DNA of 64,000 nt from Asticcacaulis sp. AND118 (lineage in GTDB: Bacteria; Pseudomonadota; Alphaproteobacteria; Caulobacterales; Caulobacteraceae). The notes under the pieces are model-generated. The model had not been told where the DNA came from. It did not search any database and was given only the letters and a program-made list of their open reading frames with translations. Position 1 is the stretch's first letter. Each line of letters starts with the position of its first letter. This document shows, in pieces, positions 9,379 to 18,888 of this stretch. Location: the NCBI RefSeq assembly GCF_020535245.1, contig NZ_CP084911.1, positions 322,001 to 386,000 on the forward strand, in the 5' to 3' direction. The position numbers were made by a program, and so were the translations under genes.

Positions 9379-10368
9379 TTACCTGAAGGCGGCGGCGATC
9401 CCCGCTTTCAGCGCCGCCAGTCGCTGCGGCGTCAGTTCGCCATAGGCGCCGCGCACTTCGGGCGGCAGATGCGCCAGCGCGGCGTCGGCATCGCCGAAGA
9501 TGAACAGGTCGAACATCCCTCGCCACACCGCCTTCTGGTCTTCGGGCAGGTCTTTCAGCGCGACCAGCGCCGCCTTGAACGCCGCGCGGGGCAGGGGGCG
9601 CGTCGGGTCCGCCTCGTTCCACCAGTAATTGACCAAAGCGTTGAACGGCGACAGCGACTGCACCTGATGCCACCAGCCATAGGGGATGTAGAGGGCGTCA
9701 CCCGGTTCCAGCTCCGCCACCTGCGCCGTGGCCAGCGCGGCCTCCAGACGCGGCCAGCGGGCGAAATCCGGGTCGCGGATATCGGGCAGGCTGAGCGGCG
9801 CGCCGCCGGGCGTGAAGTCGTCCGGGCCGGGATAGAGGTTGGCCAACTGATCGGGCGGGAACAGGGTGAAACGCCGCCGCCCGGCCGCAACGCAGGCAAT
9901 GTTGCGCATCAGGTCGTAGTGGGTCTGGGTCGCCACCGCCGTGCCGAGCCACAGGCGCGGGCGGACTTCGGCGGGCAGCAGGGGGAGGGGGTGTTCGCCG
10001 GCGAAGCGCGGCAGGAAGGTCTCGGTCGGCAGGGACTGCACGTAATAGCCGCCGCCGTCGGCAGGCGGGTGGAGCAGGCGTTGCAGAATGTCCTCCAGCC
10101 GCAGGGTCACCGTGCGGAAATTCACCCCCGTCAGGCTGGCCTCGTAGTGGCACAGCCCGTCGGCCTCGGGGGGCAGGATCGACAGGGGCGCGTTCAGCCC
10201 GGCATCGAACGCCGCCAGATAGTCGATGCAGGCGGCGTCAGACCGGCGGGCGGCGGCCACGATAGGCCAGTCGGCGACCAATCCCCTGAAAACGGCGGGC
10301 TTGGCGGCGTCGAGCGCTTCGGCGAAGCGCGCGGGCGTTACGTCCTCGATGACACGCGCCGGCGTCAT
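9379..10368 (-). CDS. Cupin_8/JmjC-like Fe(II)/2OG hydroxylase
   Basis: A 329-residue protein of the cupin_8 (FIH/JmjC-like) family. Metal-ligand candidates are H150-Y-D152 (QTHYDLMRNIACVAAGRRRF) and H234 (DALYIPYGWWHQV). The family hydroxylates proteins or RNA; the substrate here is unknown. No signal peptide, so probably cytoplasmic. It overlaps the upstream halogenase gene by 4 nt (ATGA), making it the last gene of the TBDR-halogenase operon. It is closely similar in its core to the cupin at 52701 and less so to that at 18889. Confidence 0.85.
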   Translation of the reverse strand: MTPARVIEDVTPARFAEALDAAKPAVFRGLVADWPIVAAARRSDAACIDYLAAFDAGLNAPLSILPPEADGLCHYEASLTGVNFRTVTLRLEDILQRLLHPPADGGGYYVQSLPTETFLPRFAGEHPLPLLPAEVRPRLWLGTAVATQTHYDLMRNIACVAAGRRRFTLFPPDQLANLYPGPDDFTPGGAPLSLPDIRDPDFARWPRLEAALATAQVAELEPGDALYIPYGWWHQVQSLSPFNALVNYWWNEADPTRPLPRAAFKAALVALKDLPEDQKAVWRGMFDLFIFGDADAALAHLPPEVRGAYGELTPQRLAALKAGIAAAFR

Positions 10369-11879
10369 CCCGCCGCCATGTTCGGTATCGAGGGCGCGAA
10401 ACGACGCAGATGGTCTTCGTGTGTGGGCAGGGCTTCGGCGCGGGTTTCCAGCATCTTGCGCCAGCGGCTCATATGCAGGCCGATATCGGCGGCCTCCAGC
10501 GCATCGACGGCGGGGTGATAGCTGTGCGGGATCAGACCCTGACCGGTCAGCACGGCCAGCCAGCTCGCTTCGCGGAACAGTTCGGGGTCGCGCGCGATCA
10601 GAAGGCCCGTCTCGCGGAACATGTCCAGCCGCGCCTTGAGGCTGTCGGGAATGTCCATGGCCTGCACCCAGCGCCAGAAGGGGGTGTCGTCGCGCTCGGT
10701 CACCTTGTAGTGCGTGATCAGGAAGTCTTTGATATTGTTGTAATCGAACAGGACATCGCGATTGTACTGTTCGACGACCGAAGGCACGATGCCGGTCTTG
10801 GGGAAGAGGCTCAGCAAACGCAGGGCACCGGCCTGCACCAGATGGAGGGCCGTTGATTCCAGCGGTTCAAGAAAGCCTGAGGCCAGACCCAGGGCGACGA
10901 CATTCTTCTCCCAGACCCTCCGGCGGTGGCCGGTGACGAAGCGCAGGGGCCGCGGGTCGGCCATCGGCGCGCCATCGAGGCTGTCCATCAGGCGTTGCGT
11001 GGCCTCTTCCTCGCTGGTGAAACCGTCGCAGAAGACATGCCCGTTACCGGTGCGGTGCTGCAACGGGATGCGCCACTGCCAGCCGGCTTCGCGCGCCGTC
11101 GCCCGCGTGAAGGGCGTAATGGTCTCGACACGGGCGCAGGGGACGGCGACGGCGCGGTTCATCGGCAGCCACTTCGACCAGTCCTCGTAGCCGCATTTCA
11201 GCGTCTGTTCGATCAGCAGGCCGCGAAAGCCCGAACAATCGATGAAGAGGTCGCCGGTCAATTTGCGTCCGTCGGCGGTGACGACCGCGGTGACATAACC
11301 GGTTTCCGGATGCTGTTCGACGCCGGTGATGCGGCCTTCGTGACGCGTAACGCCACGGTCCTCACTATAGCGGCGCAGAAAGGCGGCGTAGAGGGCGGCG
11401 TCGAACTGAAAGGCGTAGTTCATACCCGGCTTGTCGCCTTCGGCGGCGAGGTGGCCGAAGCGTCCTTTGTAGGCGGCGACAGTTTCGAGATTGTGTCGCG
11501 TCAGGTCGCAGGGCCCGCCGCGCCGCTTCCAGTCGGCCAGCCAGTAGTGATGAAACGGAAAGCTTTCGATCTCGGCGCCGCAATGGCCGAAGGGGTGAAA
11601 ATAGCTGTGGCCCTTTGCGCACCAGTCGACAAACTCGATCCCCAGCTTGTAGGTGGCGTGGGTTTCGCGCACGAAGGTCGCTTCGTCCAGCCCCAGAAAG
11701 GCGTTGTATTTGAGAATAGGCGGGATGGTGGCTTCACCGACGCCGACAATGCCGATTTCTTCCGACTCGATCAGGGCGATCCCGACGGTGTCGCCGAGGC
11801 CCCTGCTCAGGGCGGCGGCGGTCATCCATCCGGCGCTGCCGCCGCCGACAATGACCACCTTGCGTACGGGTTGCATCAT
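10365..11879 (-). CDS. Flavin-dependent tryptophan-halogenase-family protein (copy A)
   Basis: 504 residues of the PrnA/RebH-like family. The FAD motif GGGSAGW is at 12-18 and GVGEAT at 45-50. The conserved Lys of ATYKLGIEF (K77) falls where the catalytic Lys lies in PrnA (K79). The flavin-halogenase signature GWQWRIPLQHRTG and the segment LASGFLEPLESTALHL are intact. Family knowledge: it uses FADH2 from a partner reductase and O2 to make HOX; TonB-linked members have been reported to brominate indoles. The natural substrate is unknown. It is 3 nt from the upstream paralogue and overlaps the cupin gene. Confidence 0.85.
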   Translation of the reverse strand: MMQPVRKVVIVGGGSAGWMTAAALSRGLGDTVGIALIESEEIGIVGVGEATIPPILKYNAFLGLDEATFVRETHATYKLGIEFVDWCAKGHSYFHPFGHCGAEIESFPFHHYWLADWKRRGGPCDLTRHNLETVAAYKGRFGHLAAEGDKPGMNYAFQFDAALYAAFLRRYSEDRGVTRHEGRITGVEQHPETGYVTAVVTADGRKLTGDLFIDCSGFRGLLIEQTLKCGYEDWSKWLPMNRAVAVPCARVETITPFTRATAREAGWQWRIPLQHRTGNGHVFCDGFTSEEEATQRLMDSLDGAPMADPRPLRFVTGHRRRVWEKNVVALGLASGFLEPLESTALHLVQAGALRLLSLFPKTGIVPSVVEQYNRDVLFDYNNIKDFLITHYKVTERDDTPFWRWVQAMDIPDSLKARLDMFRETGLLIARDPELFREASWLAVLTGQGLIPHSYHPAVDALEAADIGLHMSRWRKMLETRAEALPTHEDHLRRFAPSIPNMAAG

Positions 11880-11882
11880 GGC

Positions 11883-13382
11883 TCAGGCTCGCTGCATCTG
11901 GCGCTTCAGTACGGCTTCCATGGGCGGCAGGGCCTCGACCTGCTGGCGCAGATAGCCGAGCACCTTCTGGAAGTGCGCAATGACCTGCGGCTCAGGCACC
12001 TGATCGGCCATGGGGTCGCAGGCCTCCGGAATCAGACCGTGGCCGATGCAGGCGGCGATCCACAGGGCCTCGTCGAAGGCTTCGTCATCGTACATGGGCA
12101 TATGGCCGCGCGCGGCGAACAGACGGAGTTTGTGCGCCACGGTTTCCGGCGGTTCCGCGCCCCGCAGACGGTCCCATAACGGCTGGTCGCGGCGTTGGTT
12201 CAACTTGTAATGCAGGCATTGAAAATCACGCAGCCGCTCATAGGCCTGGGTTACGGTGCGGTTATAGACGGCGGCTTCGATACAGCCCGTATCGAGCGGG
12301 AACAGCGAGACGAGATGCGACAGGCCGGTGAGCAGGGCGGGCATGCGCACGCTGTCGAGCGGGTCGAACACGGCCGCCGCTTCGCCCAGCGCGATGACAT
12401 TGCCGGACCAGGCCTGCGCCCGTCGGCCGGCCTCGAACGGCGTCACCGTGGCCTGCGGGTTGAAGGGCAGGCTGGCGACCATGCCGGCCATTTCAAAGGC
12501 CTCGTCATCGCTGAGGTCGCTGCTCAGATAGACCTGTTGCAGGGCCGTATAGTCGCGCACCGGGAACAGCCCGGTCCAGCCGGAACGGAAGGCGGTGATC
12601 TGCGCATAGGCGGGCAGGGGCGACATGGGCGCGGCGTAGCCGGTCAGGAAGCGGTCGCAGGGAAACCACGACCGCCACGAGTTGAAGCCTGTGCCGGGCA
12701 TCTGCGACAACAGACGGGCGTCGCCGCCGGTGGCGTCGATAAACAGGTCGCCCTCGATGCGCGTGCCATCGGACAGAACGACCGCGCGCATCCGCTCGCC
12801 GTCGTGATCGGGCGAGACGTGGTGCGCCTTGACCTGCGCGATGCCGCGCGTCTGCGCCGTTTCGCGCAAGACCTCGACATAGGGCAGGGCGGGCAGGTGG
12901 TAGCCGTATTCCGACTGAGCAAAGCCCTGCAGATCGGTGCCGCCGGTAACGAAGCGGCCATTTTTCGCCGCCACGGCGTTAATGGCGAAATCCTCGTAAG
13001 CGGCGGTCAGGCCGCCGGCGCGGGCACGCCCCCAATGGTGATGAAACGGGATGCGCTCCAGCGGCACGCCGACGCTGGAATAGCCGAGCATGAAGGGCGG
13101 TTTGTTCTTCGCCCAACCGACAAAGCGCTGACCGAGCGTAAAGGTCGCGCCGATGGCCTCTATCAGCAGGGTTTCGTCGAGGCCGAGCAGGGTATGGAAG
13201 GCCGACTGGCTGCCCAGCGTCGGGATGACTTCGCCGGGCCGCAGCAGGGAGGGTAACTCGACGGCGGTCAGGGTCAGTCCCGACGCACGCAGGGCGCGGT
13301 GCAGCACGTTGGCGGTCAGCCACAGGGCTTCGTCGCGACCGACGATGACGACGGTTTTCACGGGGCGAGGGGCCTCAGACAT
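11883..13382 (-). CDS. Degenerate tryptophan-halogenase paralogue (probable non-halogenating)
   Basis: 499 residues, co-linear with the two flanking halogenases but with every diagnostic motif altered. GGGxxGW is VGRDEALW (about 15-21). The catalytic-Lys segment ATFKLG reads ATFTLG, with Thr at 82. The W-x-W-x-I-P signature is GWTGLFPVR. FLEPLEST is VFDPLDSV. Length and overall fold features (GDLFIDATGGDARLL) are kept and the frame is intact, so it is a maintained gene. It may be a structural partner or carry another activity. I start at MSEAPRPVK, overlapping the upstream stop by 8 nt. Confidence 0.75.
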   Translation of the reverse strand: MSEAPRPVKTVVIVGRDEALWLTANVLHRALRASGLTLTAVELPSLLRPGEVIPTLGSQSAFHTLLGLDETLLIEAIGATFTLGQRFVGWAKNKPPFMLGYSSVGVPLERIPFHHHWGRARAGGLTAAYEDFAINAVAAKNGRFVTGGTDLQGFAQSEYGYHLPALPYVEVLRETAQTRGIAQVKAHHVSPDHDGERMRAVVLSDGTRIEGDLFIDATGGDARLLSQMPGTGFNSWRSWFPCDRFLTGYAAPMSPLPAYAQITAFRSGWTGLFPVRDYTALQQVYLSSDLSDDEAFEMAGMVASLPFNPQATVTPFEAGRRAQAWSGNVIALGEAAAVFDPLDSVRMPALLTGLSHLVSLFPLDTGCIEAAVYNRTVTQAYERLRDFQCLHYKLNQRRDQPLWDRLRGAEPPETVAHKLRLFAARGHMPMYDDEAFDEALWIAACIGHGLIPEACDPMADQVPEPQVIAHFQKVLGYLRQQVEALPPMEAVLKRQMQRA

Positions 13383-14895
13383 GGGCGGCCTCCGCGGCCT
13401 TCGGGTCGAAGCAATGACCCGCCACAAAGTCGGCGTGGCTCGGCAGGACGGCGAGATTGGTATCGATCTTGCGCTTCAAGTCTTTCAGATAGCGGGTCAG
13501 GGCCTCCTGGCTCAAAGCATCGGCCTGCCGGTCATAGGCCTGCGGCGTGACGTCCTGCCCCATAAAGACGGCGATCCAGCTTGCCGGGGAAAACAGGCCG
13601 TCCTTATAGTGCGGGACGTGGCCGCGATGGCGGAACATCTCCATCTTCGCCTTGAGGCTGTCGGGCACGTCCATGCTGCGCACATAGTCCCACAGCGGGC
13701 CGGAACTGCCCGTATTGGCGTGGTAATGCAGAATAAGAAAGTCGCGCACGCGCTCGTATTCGATATCGATCAGGCGATTGAATTCGTCAGCCAGCGCCGG
13801 ATCGAAGCGGGCATCAGGCATCAGGCGCATCAGGAAGGTCAGGGCGATCTGCGACAGGTAGATGCTGGTCGATTCCAGCGGTTCCAGAAAACCAGACGCC
13901 AGGCCGAGCGCGATGACATTCTTCGTCCACGAGGCGGTGCGGCGGCCCGCCTGAAAGCGCAGGAGGCGCGGTTCGGCCTGAGCGCGGGCATCGAGCGCGC
14001 CCAGCAGCACCTCGCGGGCGCGGTCTTCGGTGGTGAAGCGGCTGGAGAAGACGTAGCCGTTGCCGGTGCGGTGCTGGAGCGGGATGCGCCACGTCCAGCC
14101 GGCCTCGCGCGCCGTGGCGCGGGTATAGGGGGTGAGGTCTTCGGTGCGCTCGGTCGGCACGGCCAGCGCGCGATCGCACGGCAACCACGGCGTCCAGTCC
14201 TCCCAGCCGCTGTTCAGCGTTTGCCCGGCAATGACGGCGCGGAAGCCGGAGCAATCGATGAACAGGTCTCCGCCGACCGTTTCGCCGTTTTCCAGCGTCA
14301 GGGTCTCGACGAAACCGGTTTCGGGGTTCTGGTTGACGCCGGTGACCTTGCCTTCGATGCGTTGCACGCCGCGCGCCTCGCACCACTGGCGCAGGTAGCG
14401 GGCATAGAGCACGGCGTCGAAATGGTAGGCGTAGGCGTAGGTCGAACGGATGGATTTCGGGTCTTCGATGGGGAAGTCGAAGCGGCTTTCGCGCGCCAGA
14501 CGGATTGGGAAGGAATAGTCTTCGATGGGGCCGGGATCCATGAAGGTCCGGGCCCGCAGCCACAACTGATGGAAGGGAATGCCGCCGGCCGACTGACCGT
14601 GGACGCCGAAGGGGTGGTGATAGCTGCCGGACATGCCCCAGCCGCGGAACTCGATCCCCAGCTTGAAGGTGGCGTTGGTCGCCCGCATGAATTCGGGCTC
14701 ATCGAGGCCGAGAAAGGTATTGAAGTCGCGCACCTGCGGCAGGGTGGCCTCGCCGACGCCGACAATGCCGATGTCCTCGGACTCGATCAGGCGGACGGTG
14801 CAGAGGCCGGGCTTAAACGCGCGGACCAGCACGGCGGCAGCCATCCAGCCGGAGGTGCCGCCGCCCAAAATGGTGATGTTACGAATGGGGGCCAT
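13375..14895 (-). CDS. Flavin-dependent tryptophan-halogenase-family protein (copy B)
   Basis: 506 residues. GGGTSGW at 11-17, GVGEAT, NATFKLGIEF with K78 at the catalytic-Lys position, GWTWRIPLQHRTGNGYVF, and LASGFLEPLESTSIYL are all intact. It is the first enzyme gene after the TBDR in a minus-strand operon and overlaps the next gene by 8 nt. Inferred role: halogenation (or another flavin oxidation) linked to the ligand of the TBDR. No dedicated flavin reductase is adjacent; the nearest FMN reductase-like gene is at 25012. Confidence 0.85.
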   Translation of the reverse strand: MAPIRNITILGGGTSGWMAAAVLVRAFKPGLCTVRLIESEDIGIVGVGEATLPQVRDFNTFLGLDEPEFMRATNATFKLGIEFRGWGMSGSYHHPFGVHGQSAGGIPFHQLWLRARTFMDPGPIEDYSFPIRLARESRFDFPIEDPKSIRSTYAYAYHFDAVLYARYLRQWCEARGVQRIEGKVTGVNQNPETGFVETLTLENGETVGGDLFIDCSGFRAVIAGQTLNSGWEDWTPWLPCDRALAVPTERTEDLTPYTRATAREAGWTWRIPLQHRTGNGYVFSSRFTTEDRAREVLLGALDARAQAEPRLLRFQAGRRTASWTKNVIALGLASGFLEPLESTSIYLSQIALTFLMRLMPDARFDPALADEFNRLIDIEYERVRDFLILHYHANTGSSGPLWDYVRSMDVPDSLKAKMEMFRHRGHVPHYKDGLFSPASWIAVFMGQDVTPQAYDRQADALSQEALTRYLKDLKRKIDTNLAVLPSHADFVAGHCFDPKAAEAAHV

Positions 14896-15122
14896 CCCTG
14901 TTTCCCCTTATACTCTTTGTGTGAGGCTATCGGTCCGTAGCCGCGTCCGTCAAGGCGTTGCGCATACAGATAAAAACAGGACGCACCACAATCGCGTGAT
15001 GCGCCCAGCAAGGTTTTCCGCGGATGACGGAGGGAGATTCACGCACCGACCGAAATCGCTGCGCGAGATTGCGCCGTCCGGAGACAAGAGGAGCCTCCGG
15101 ACGGCGGCACGCGACGTCGTTA

Positions 15123-18100
15123 TCAGAACTTCAGGCGAACCTGAGCCTGAACCCGGCGGTCGTTCTTGAACCACGCGTTCGGCAGAAGCAGACGCGTGTC
15201 GTTCGGATGGGCATTGGTCGGACCGTCGACCTGTTGCAGCAGCACGGTCTCGGTGTCGAGCAGGTTGGTGCCTTCGACCGACACTTCGATATTGTCGTTG
15301 AAGCGATAGGCCAGACGCGCATCGAGATAACCCGCCGATTCCTGCCAGATCGGCAGAGCGATACAGCAGTCCTGCGAGGTGACCAGGAATTCCGACCGCC
15401 AGTTATAGGCGAGACGGGCCGACCAGGCGCCCTTTTCGTACATGCCGACCAGGTTGAACGTCTTGTCCGACAAACCTTCCAGGGGCAGGTCGGTGAAGGA
15501 CTTGGCCGCTACCGAGGTGCCGCCGCCGGTCTGACCCGAGGTGCCGTCGCCGGAGTTGACCACGACATTGGTCGACTTGATGCCCGTATTGTTGAGCATG
15601 GTGTAGTTGAAGTCGACGCCGAGGCCGTTCCACGGCGAAGGCAGGCCGTCGAAGAAGCGCTTGTAGGACAGTTCCCAGCCCTTGATCGCGCCACCGTCGC
15701 CATTGACCGGACCGCGCATTTCCACCGAACGGGTCACGCCCTGATTGGTGAAGTCGCGGATATAGCGGCCATAGGTGATGTAGTCGTGGAACTGCTTGTA
15801 GAACAGCGAGAAGGTGAACGAACCGGTCGAGGAGAAGTAGTTTTCGAACGACAGGTCGAACTGATCCGCCGTCACCGGCTTCAGGTACGGGTTCTGGGCA
15901 TCGCCGGTATAGGTCATGACGACCGACTGGATCTGACCGGACGAGTTACACACCAGACCCTTGCCGCACACGCGATCGGCGATATTCGGCAGGGCGGCAT
16001 TGACCGAGGTATAGGACTTCAGGTTGCCGATGTCCGGGCGCGACATGGCGCGCGAAGCGGCAATACGCACATACCAGGTATCATCCAGCGTCATCCGCGC
16101 GTTGAAGCTGGGCAACCAGTTCTTATGCGTGATGCTGGCCGTCGTCCGGGTGTTATTCTGCGTCATGAAAGCGCGGTCGGCGGCCGAGACGTAGTAGCTG
16201 TAGTTGATAGAGGTTACCGGCGAACCGTCGGGATTCAGCAGCGGGTCGCCGTTCGGGCCGAGCACCGGTGAGGTCGGGTCCGCATCATAGGCGATCTGGT
16301 TGCCGAAATTGATGCCGCCGGTGCTCTCGTTCGTGGTTTCGACGTAGCGGACGCCGATATTGCCGGTGACCGCCTTGCCGAACAGCAGGGCGTCGTCGCC
16401 ACCGAACTTGAGCTGAATGTATGCGGCGTCCGTGACTTCCGACACTTCGGCGATTTCCGACGGGCGGAAGCAGCGGGAATCGATGCCGGTACGCTTGCAC
16501 ACCGGTTGCCAGACATTGGTGCCGCCGGCCGGATAGACGGTGGCGTTGAAGGTATTGGCCAGTTTCTCGCGGTCTTTCAGCAGGTCTATGTTGAGATAGA
16601 CCGCCGTATTGGCATTGGTCAGCCCGCCGCCGTAGAAGTCCTCGTCGAAGGTGCGCGTGCCGTAGGCTGTCTTGTCCGGGAAGGCCGAGCCGGTGATGAA
16701 GTAGTCGTTCCAGCTACCGTAGGTCGTCCAGGTGTTGACGACATTGGCCCAGTTATAGATCGACCAGCGCACCGTCTGTTCGCGTTCGGCGTGACGCACG
16801 CCGAACTTGATCATGTTCAGCCACGGGGAGTCGAAGCTGTAATTGGCGTCGGCGCGCACGGCGAACTCGTTGCCGTCCGAGTCCGTGACGTGGTCCATCA
16901 GGTCGTTGAGGCGGTAGTTTTCCGGATTGGCCACACCGCCCGTCGCGAGCTGGAAGCCCGTGGCGTTGGCCAGGGTGAACTTCGGCAGATCGCCCGTCAG
17001 ATCCCAGGTGACATCGGCGAAGGTCGAAAGCGTACCGGAGATGTCGTAATTGGTCTGAATAGCGTCGACATATTGAACGTCGAAGCTGGTGAACAGCTTG
17101 TCGCTGACCTGCCATTTCAGATTGAACGAGGCATCCTTGGTGTCGTTGACGCTGTCGCTGAACCGGGTCGAGGTGGCGTAACCGGTGCCGCGTTGCGAGC
17201 CGCCGCAGGCTTCCCATGAGTAGCAGGGCAAGGTGCCGGACGAGCTGGCCTTGGGGTTGGCCGGAGTCTGGCCGTACCAGACGTCGGAAGAGGCGAGCAG
17301 CGTGCCCTTTTGCAGGAAGCCGTTGGAATCAAAGGTGCAGGTGGTGCCGGTCTTGCACTGGGCTTCCGACGCACTTTCCGAATAGTACTCGATGTCCTTG
17401 GCCCACATGTCGGTGCCGCTGTAAGCGGTGGAGACGTACTCCTCCCACTTTTCCTGCTTCTTCGACTGGTTGTACTGGAAGGTAGCGGTCACATTGCCGT
17501 CATTGCTTTTCCACTGGGCGGCGAAGGCCAAACCGTCTCGCACGCGATTATAGATGTTGTCGCGCAGGGAGATATTGGTGGGGTAGTACCGCATGGCGGT
17601 GGTGCCCCAGGTCGCGGCATTGGAATGCAGCGCCATGCGGCCCAACTGCACGCCTTCCGAATTGGTGTAGACTTCCGAATGGGCGGCGTTGATCATCACG
17701 CCGAATTCGCCCAGTTCCGTGTCCCAGCGGTCGGCATAGATGCCCGACACCGAGGCGGCGCCCTTACCAACCAGGTCGCCATAGGTATATTCGGCCGTGG
17801 CCGCCAGAACGCGGCCTTTCTGGTCGAAGGGCAGACGGGTGCGCAGATTGACCGTGCCGGCAATGCCGCCTTCGATCAGTTCGGCGGTCTGATTTTTATA
17901 CACATCAACGCCGCCCATCAGTTCCGGCGACACGTCCGACCACGACAGGCCGCGGTTGGAGTCGGCGGTGAAGATGTCGCGACCGTTGAATTCCGAGCGG
18001 ACCTGCTGAAGGCCGCGCACCACGACGCCCGACGGTTCCGCCGAGAAGTGCGCCGTGTCGCCGGTCGCGGCGAAGCGGTTGACGGTGATGCCGGCGACGC

Positions 18101-18353
18101 GCTGCAACGCTTCGGCCACCGACTTGTCCGGGAAGGCCCCGATGTCGTTGGCGGTGATCGAATCGACGACCGTATCGGCGTTCTTCTTGATTTGCTGGGC
18201 GCTCTGCAATGCCTTGCGCGCACCGACGACGACGACTTCCTGGGGCTCATCGGCTTTTGTTTCGGTCTGCGCGCTGGCCGCTCCGGCCATAGCCACGCCT
18301 ACCGAAACGAGAAGCGCCATAGCGGAAACGCTGTGCTTCAGCTTAACTGTCAT
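15123..18353 (-). CDS. TonB-dependent outer-membrane receptor (halogenase cluster)
   Basis: 1076 residues from the ATG at 18353. An earlier TTG (18362) sits almost on the GGGAGG ribosome site, so I rejected it. Signal peptide MTVKLKHSVSAMALLVSVGVAMA..ASAQ. The plug domain has KNADTVVDSITANDIGAFPDKSVAEALQRVAGITVNRF. A long beta-barrel ends in the aromatic C-terminal signature RRVQAQVRLKF. Imports an unknown ligand across the outer membrane with TonB/ExbBD energy. It heads the operon with the halogenases and a cupin, and a second cupin gene diverges upstream. Confidence 0.92.
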   Translation of the reverse strand: MTVKLKHSVSAMALLVSVGVAMAGAASAQTETKADEPQEVVVVGARKALQSAQQIKKNADTVVDSITANDIGAFPDKSVAEALQRVAGITVNRFAATGDTAHFSAEPSGVVVRGLQQVRSEFNGRDIFTADSNRGLSWSDVSPELMGGVDVYKNQTAELIEGGIAGTVNLRTRLPFDQKGRVLAATAEYTYGDLVGKGAASVSGIYADRWDTELGEFGVMINAAHSEVYTNSEGVQLGRMALHSNAATWGTTAMRYYPTNISLRDNIYNRVRDGLAFAAQWKSNDGNVTATFQYNQSKKQEKWEEYVSTAYSGTDMWAKDIEYYSESASEAQCKTGTTCTFDSNGFLQKGTLLASSDVWYGQTPANPKASSSGTLPCYSWEACGGSQRGTGYATSTRFSDSVNDTKDASFNLKWQVSDKLFTSFDVQYVDAIQTNYDISGTLSTFADVTWDLTGDLPKFTLANATGFQLATGGVANPENYRLNDLMDHVTDSDGNEFAVRADANYSFDSPWLNMIKFGVRHAEREQTVRWSIYNWANVVNTWTTYGSWNDYFITGSAFPDKTAYGTRTFDEDFYGGGLTNANTAVYLNIDLLKDREKLANTFNATVYPAGGTNVWQPVCKRTGIDSRCFRPSEIAEVSEVTDAAYIQLKFGGDDALLFGKAVTGNIGVRYVETTNESTGGINFGNQIAYDADPTSPVLGPNGDPLLNPDGSPVTSINYSYYVSAADRAFMTQNNTRTTASITHKNWLPSFNARMTLDDTWYVRIAASRAMSRPDIGNLKSYTSVNAALPNIADRVCGKGLVCNSSGQIQSVVMTYTGDAQNPYLKPVTADQFDLSFENYFSSTGSFTFSLFYKQFHDYITYGRYIRDFTNQGVTRSVEMRGPVNGDGGAIKGWELSYKRFFDGLPSPWNGLGVDFNYTMLNNTGIKSTNVVVNSGDGTSGQTGGGTSVAAKSFTDLPLEGLSDKTFNLVGMYEKGAWSARLAYNWRSEFLVTSQDCCIALPIWQESAGYLDARLAYRFNDNIEVSVEGTNLLDTETVLLQQVDGPTNAHPNDTRLLLPNAWFKNDRRVQAQVRLKF

Positions 18354-18888
18354 GATGTTCAAGTCCTCCCTGACCGCTCTTCATCTCTGACGGCTTCGGG
18401 GAACAGTTATCCGGCGACGGCACGAAAGGTCGTGCGCCCTGGATTTCATGGGATTCCCGAAACCTGTAACAACTTTATTATTGCCCTGAGCCTTATGGCT
18501 TGCGGGGTCGATGGCCTGCGGATCAGGTCCGCACGCCTCGGCAGTTTAGAGGTATAACAAGATGACAGTTTTGAAAACGCATTAAATAAATTTGATTTAA
18601 AAAAACTCAAACGCCTTTGTCCAACGTTGTCATGGAAAAAAGAGGTGGGGTATTGAGGGTAGAAAAGTCAAATAAAAAACAATAATTTGAATTATCCTAC
18701 AAACCTTGCTTCGTTTTGTACGACTAATTCAGATGTAACATTTTTGTCTCATATGTTTTCGCCGGTCAGGGCTATCGACACTTTTTTTGACGCATGAAAA
18801 TGGTGGGGCGGGCTTGACTTGACAGCGCGGGACAATCGAATCTGCACGCCAAATCCGCCGCCCGTGAAAGGCGAGAAAGAGAGATTCG
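18354..18888. other. AT-rich divergent promoter region (535 bp, no gene seen)
   Basis: Lies between the divergent TBDR and cupin_8 genes. It is markedly more AT-rich than its surroundings, especially about 18560-18740, with runs of A and T. No convincing ORF or RNA was recognised. A TTGACT/TTGACA stretch near 18813-18822 could be the -35 region of the cupin gene. The AT-rich block could bind a nucleoid protein or MucR-type regulator (inference only). Confidence 0.5.

Noticed and set aside
18354-18362. TTG start three codons before the TBDR 1 ATG
   Set aside because: It almost touches the GGGAGG ribosome site; the ATG has workable spacing and begins a good signal peptide.
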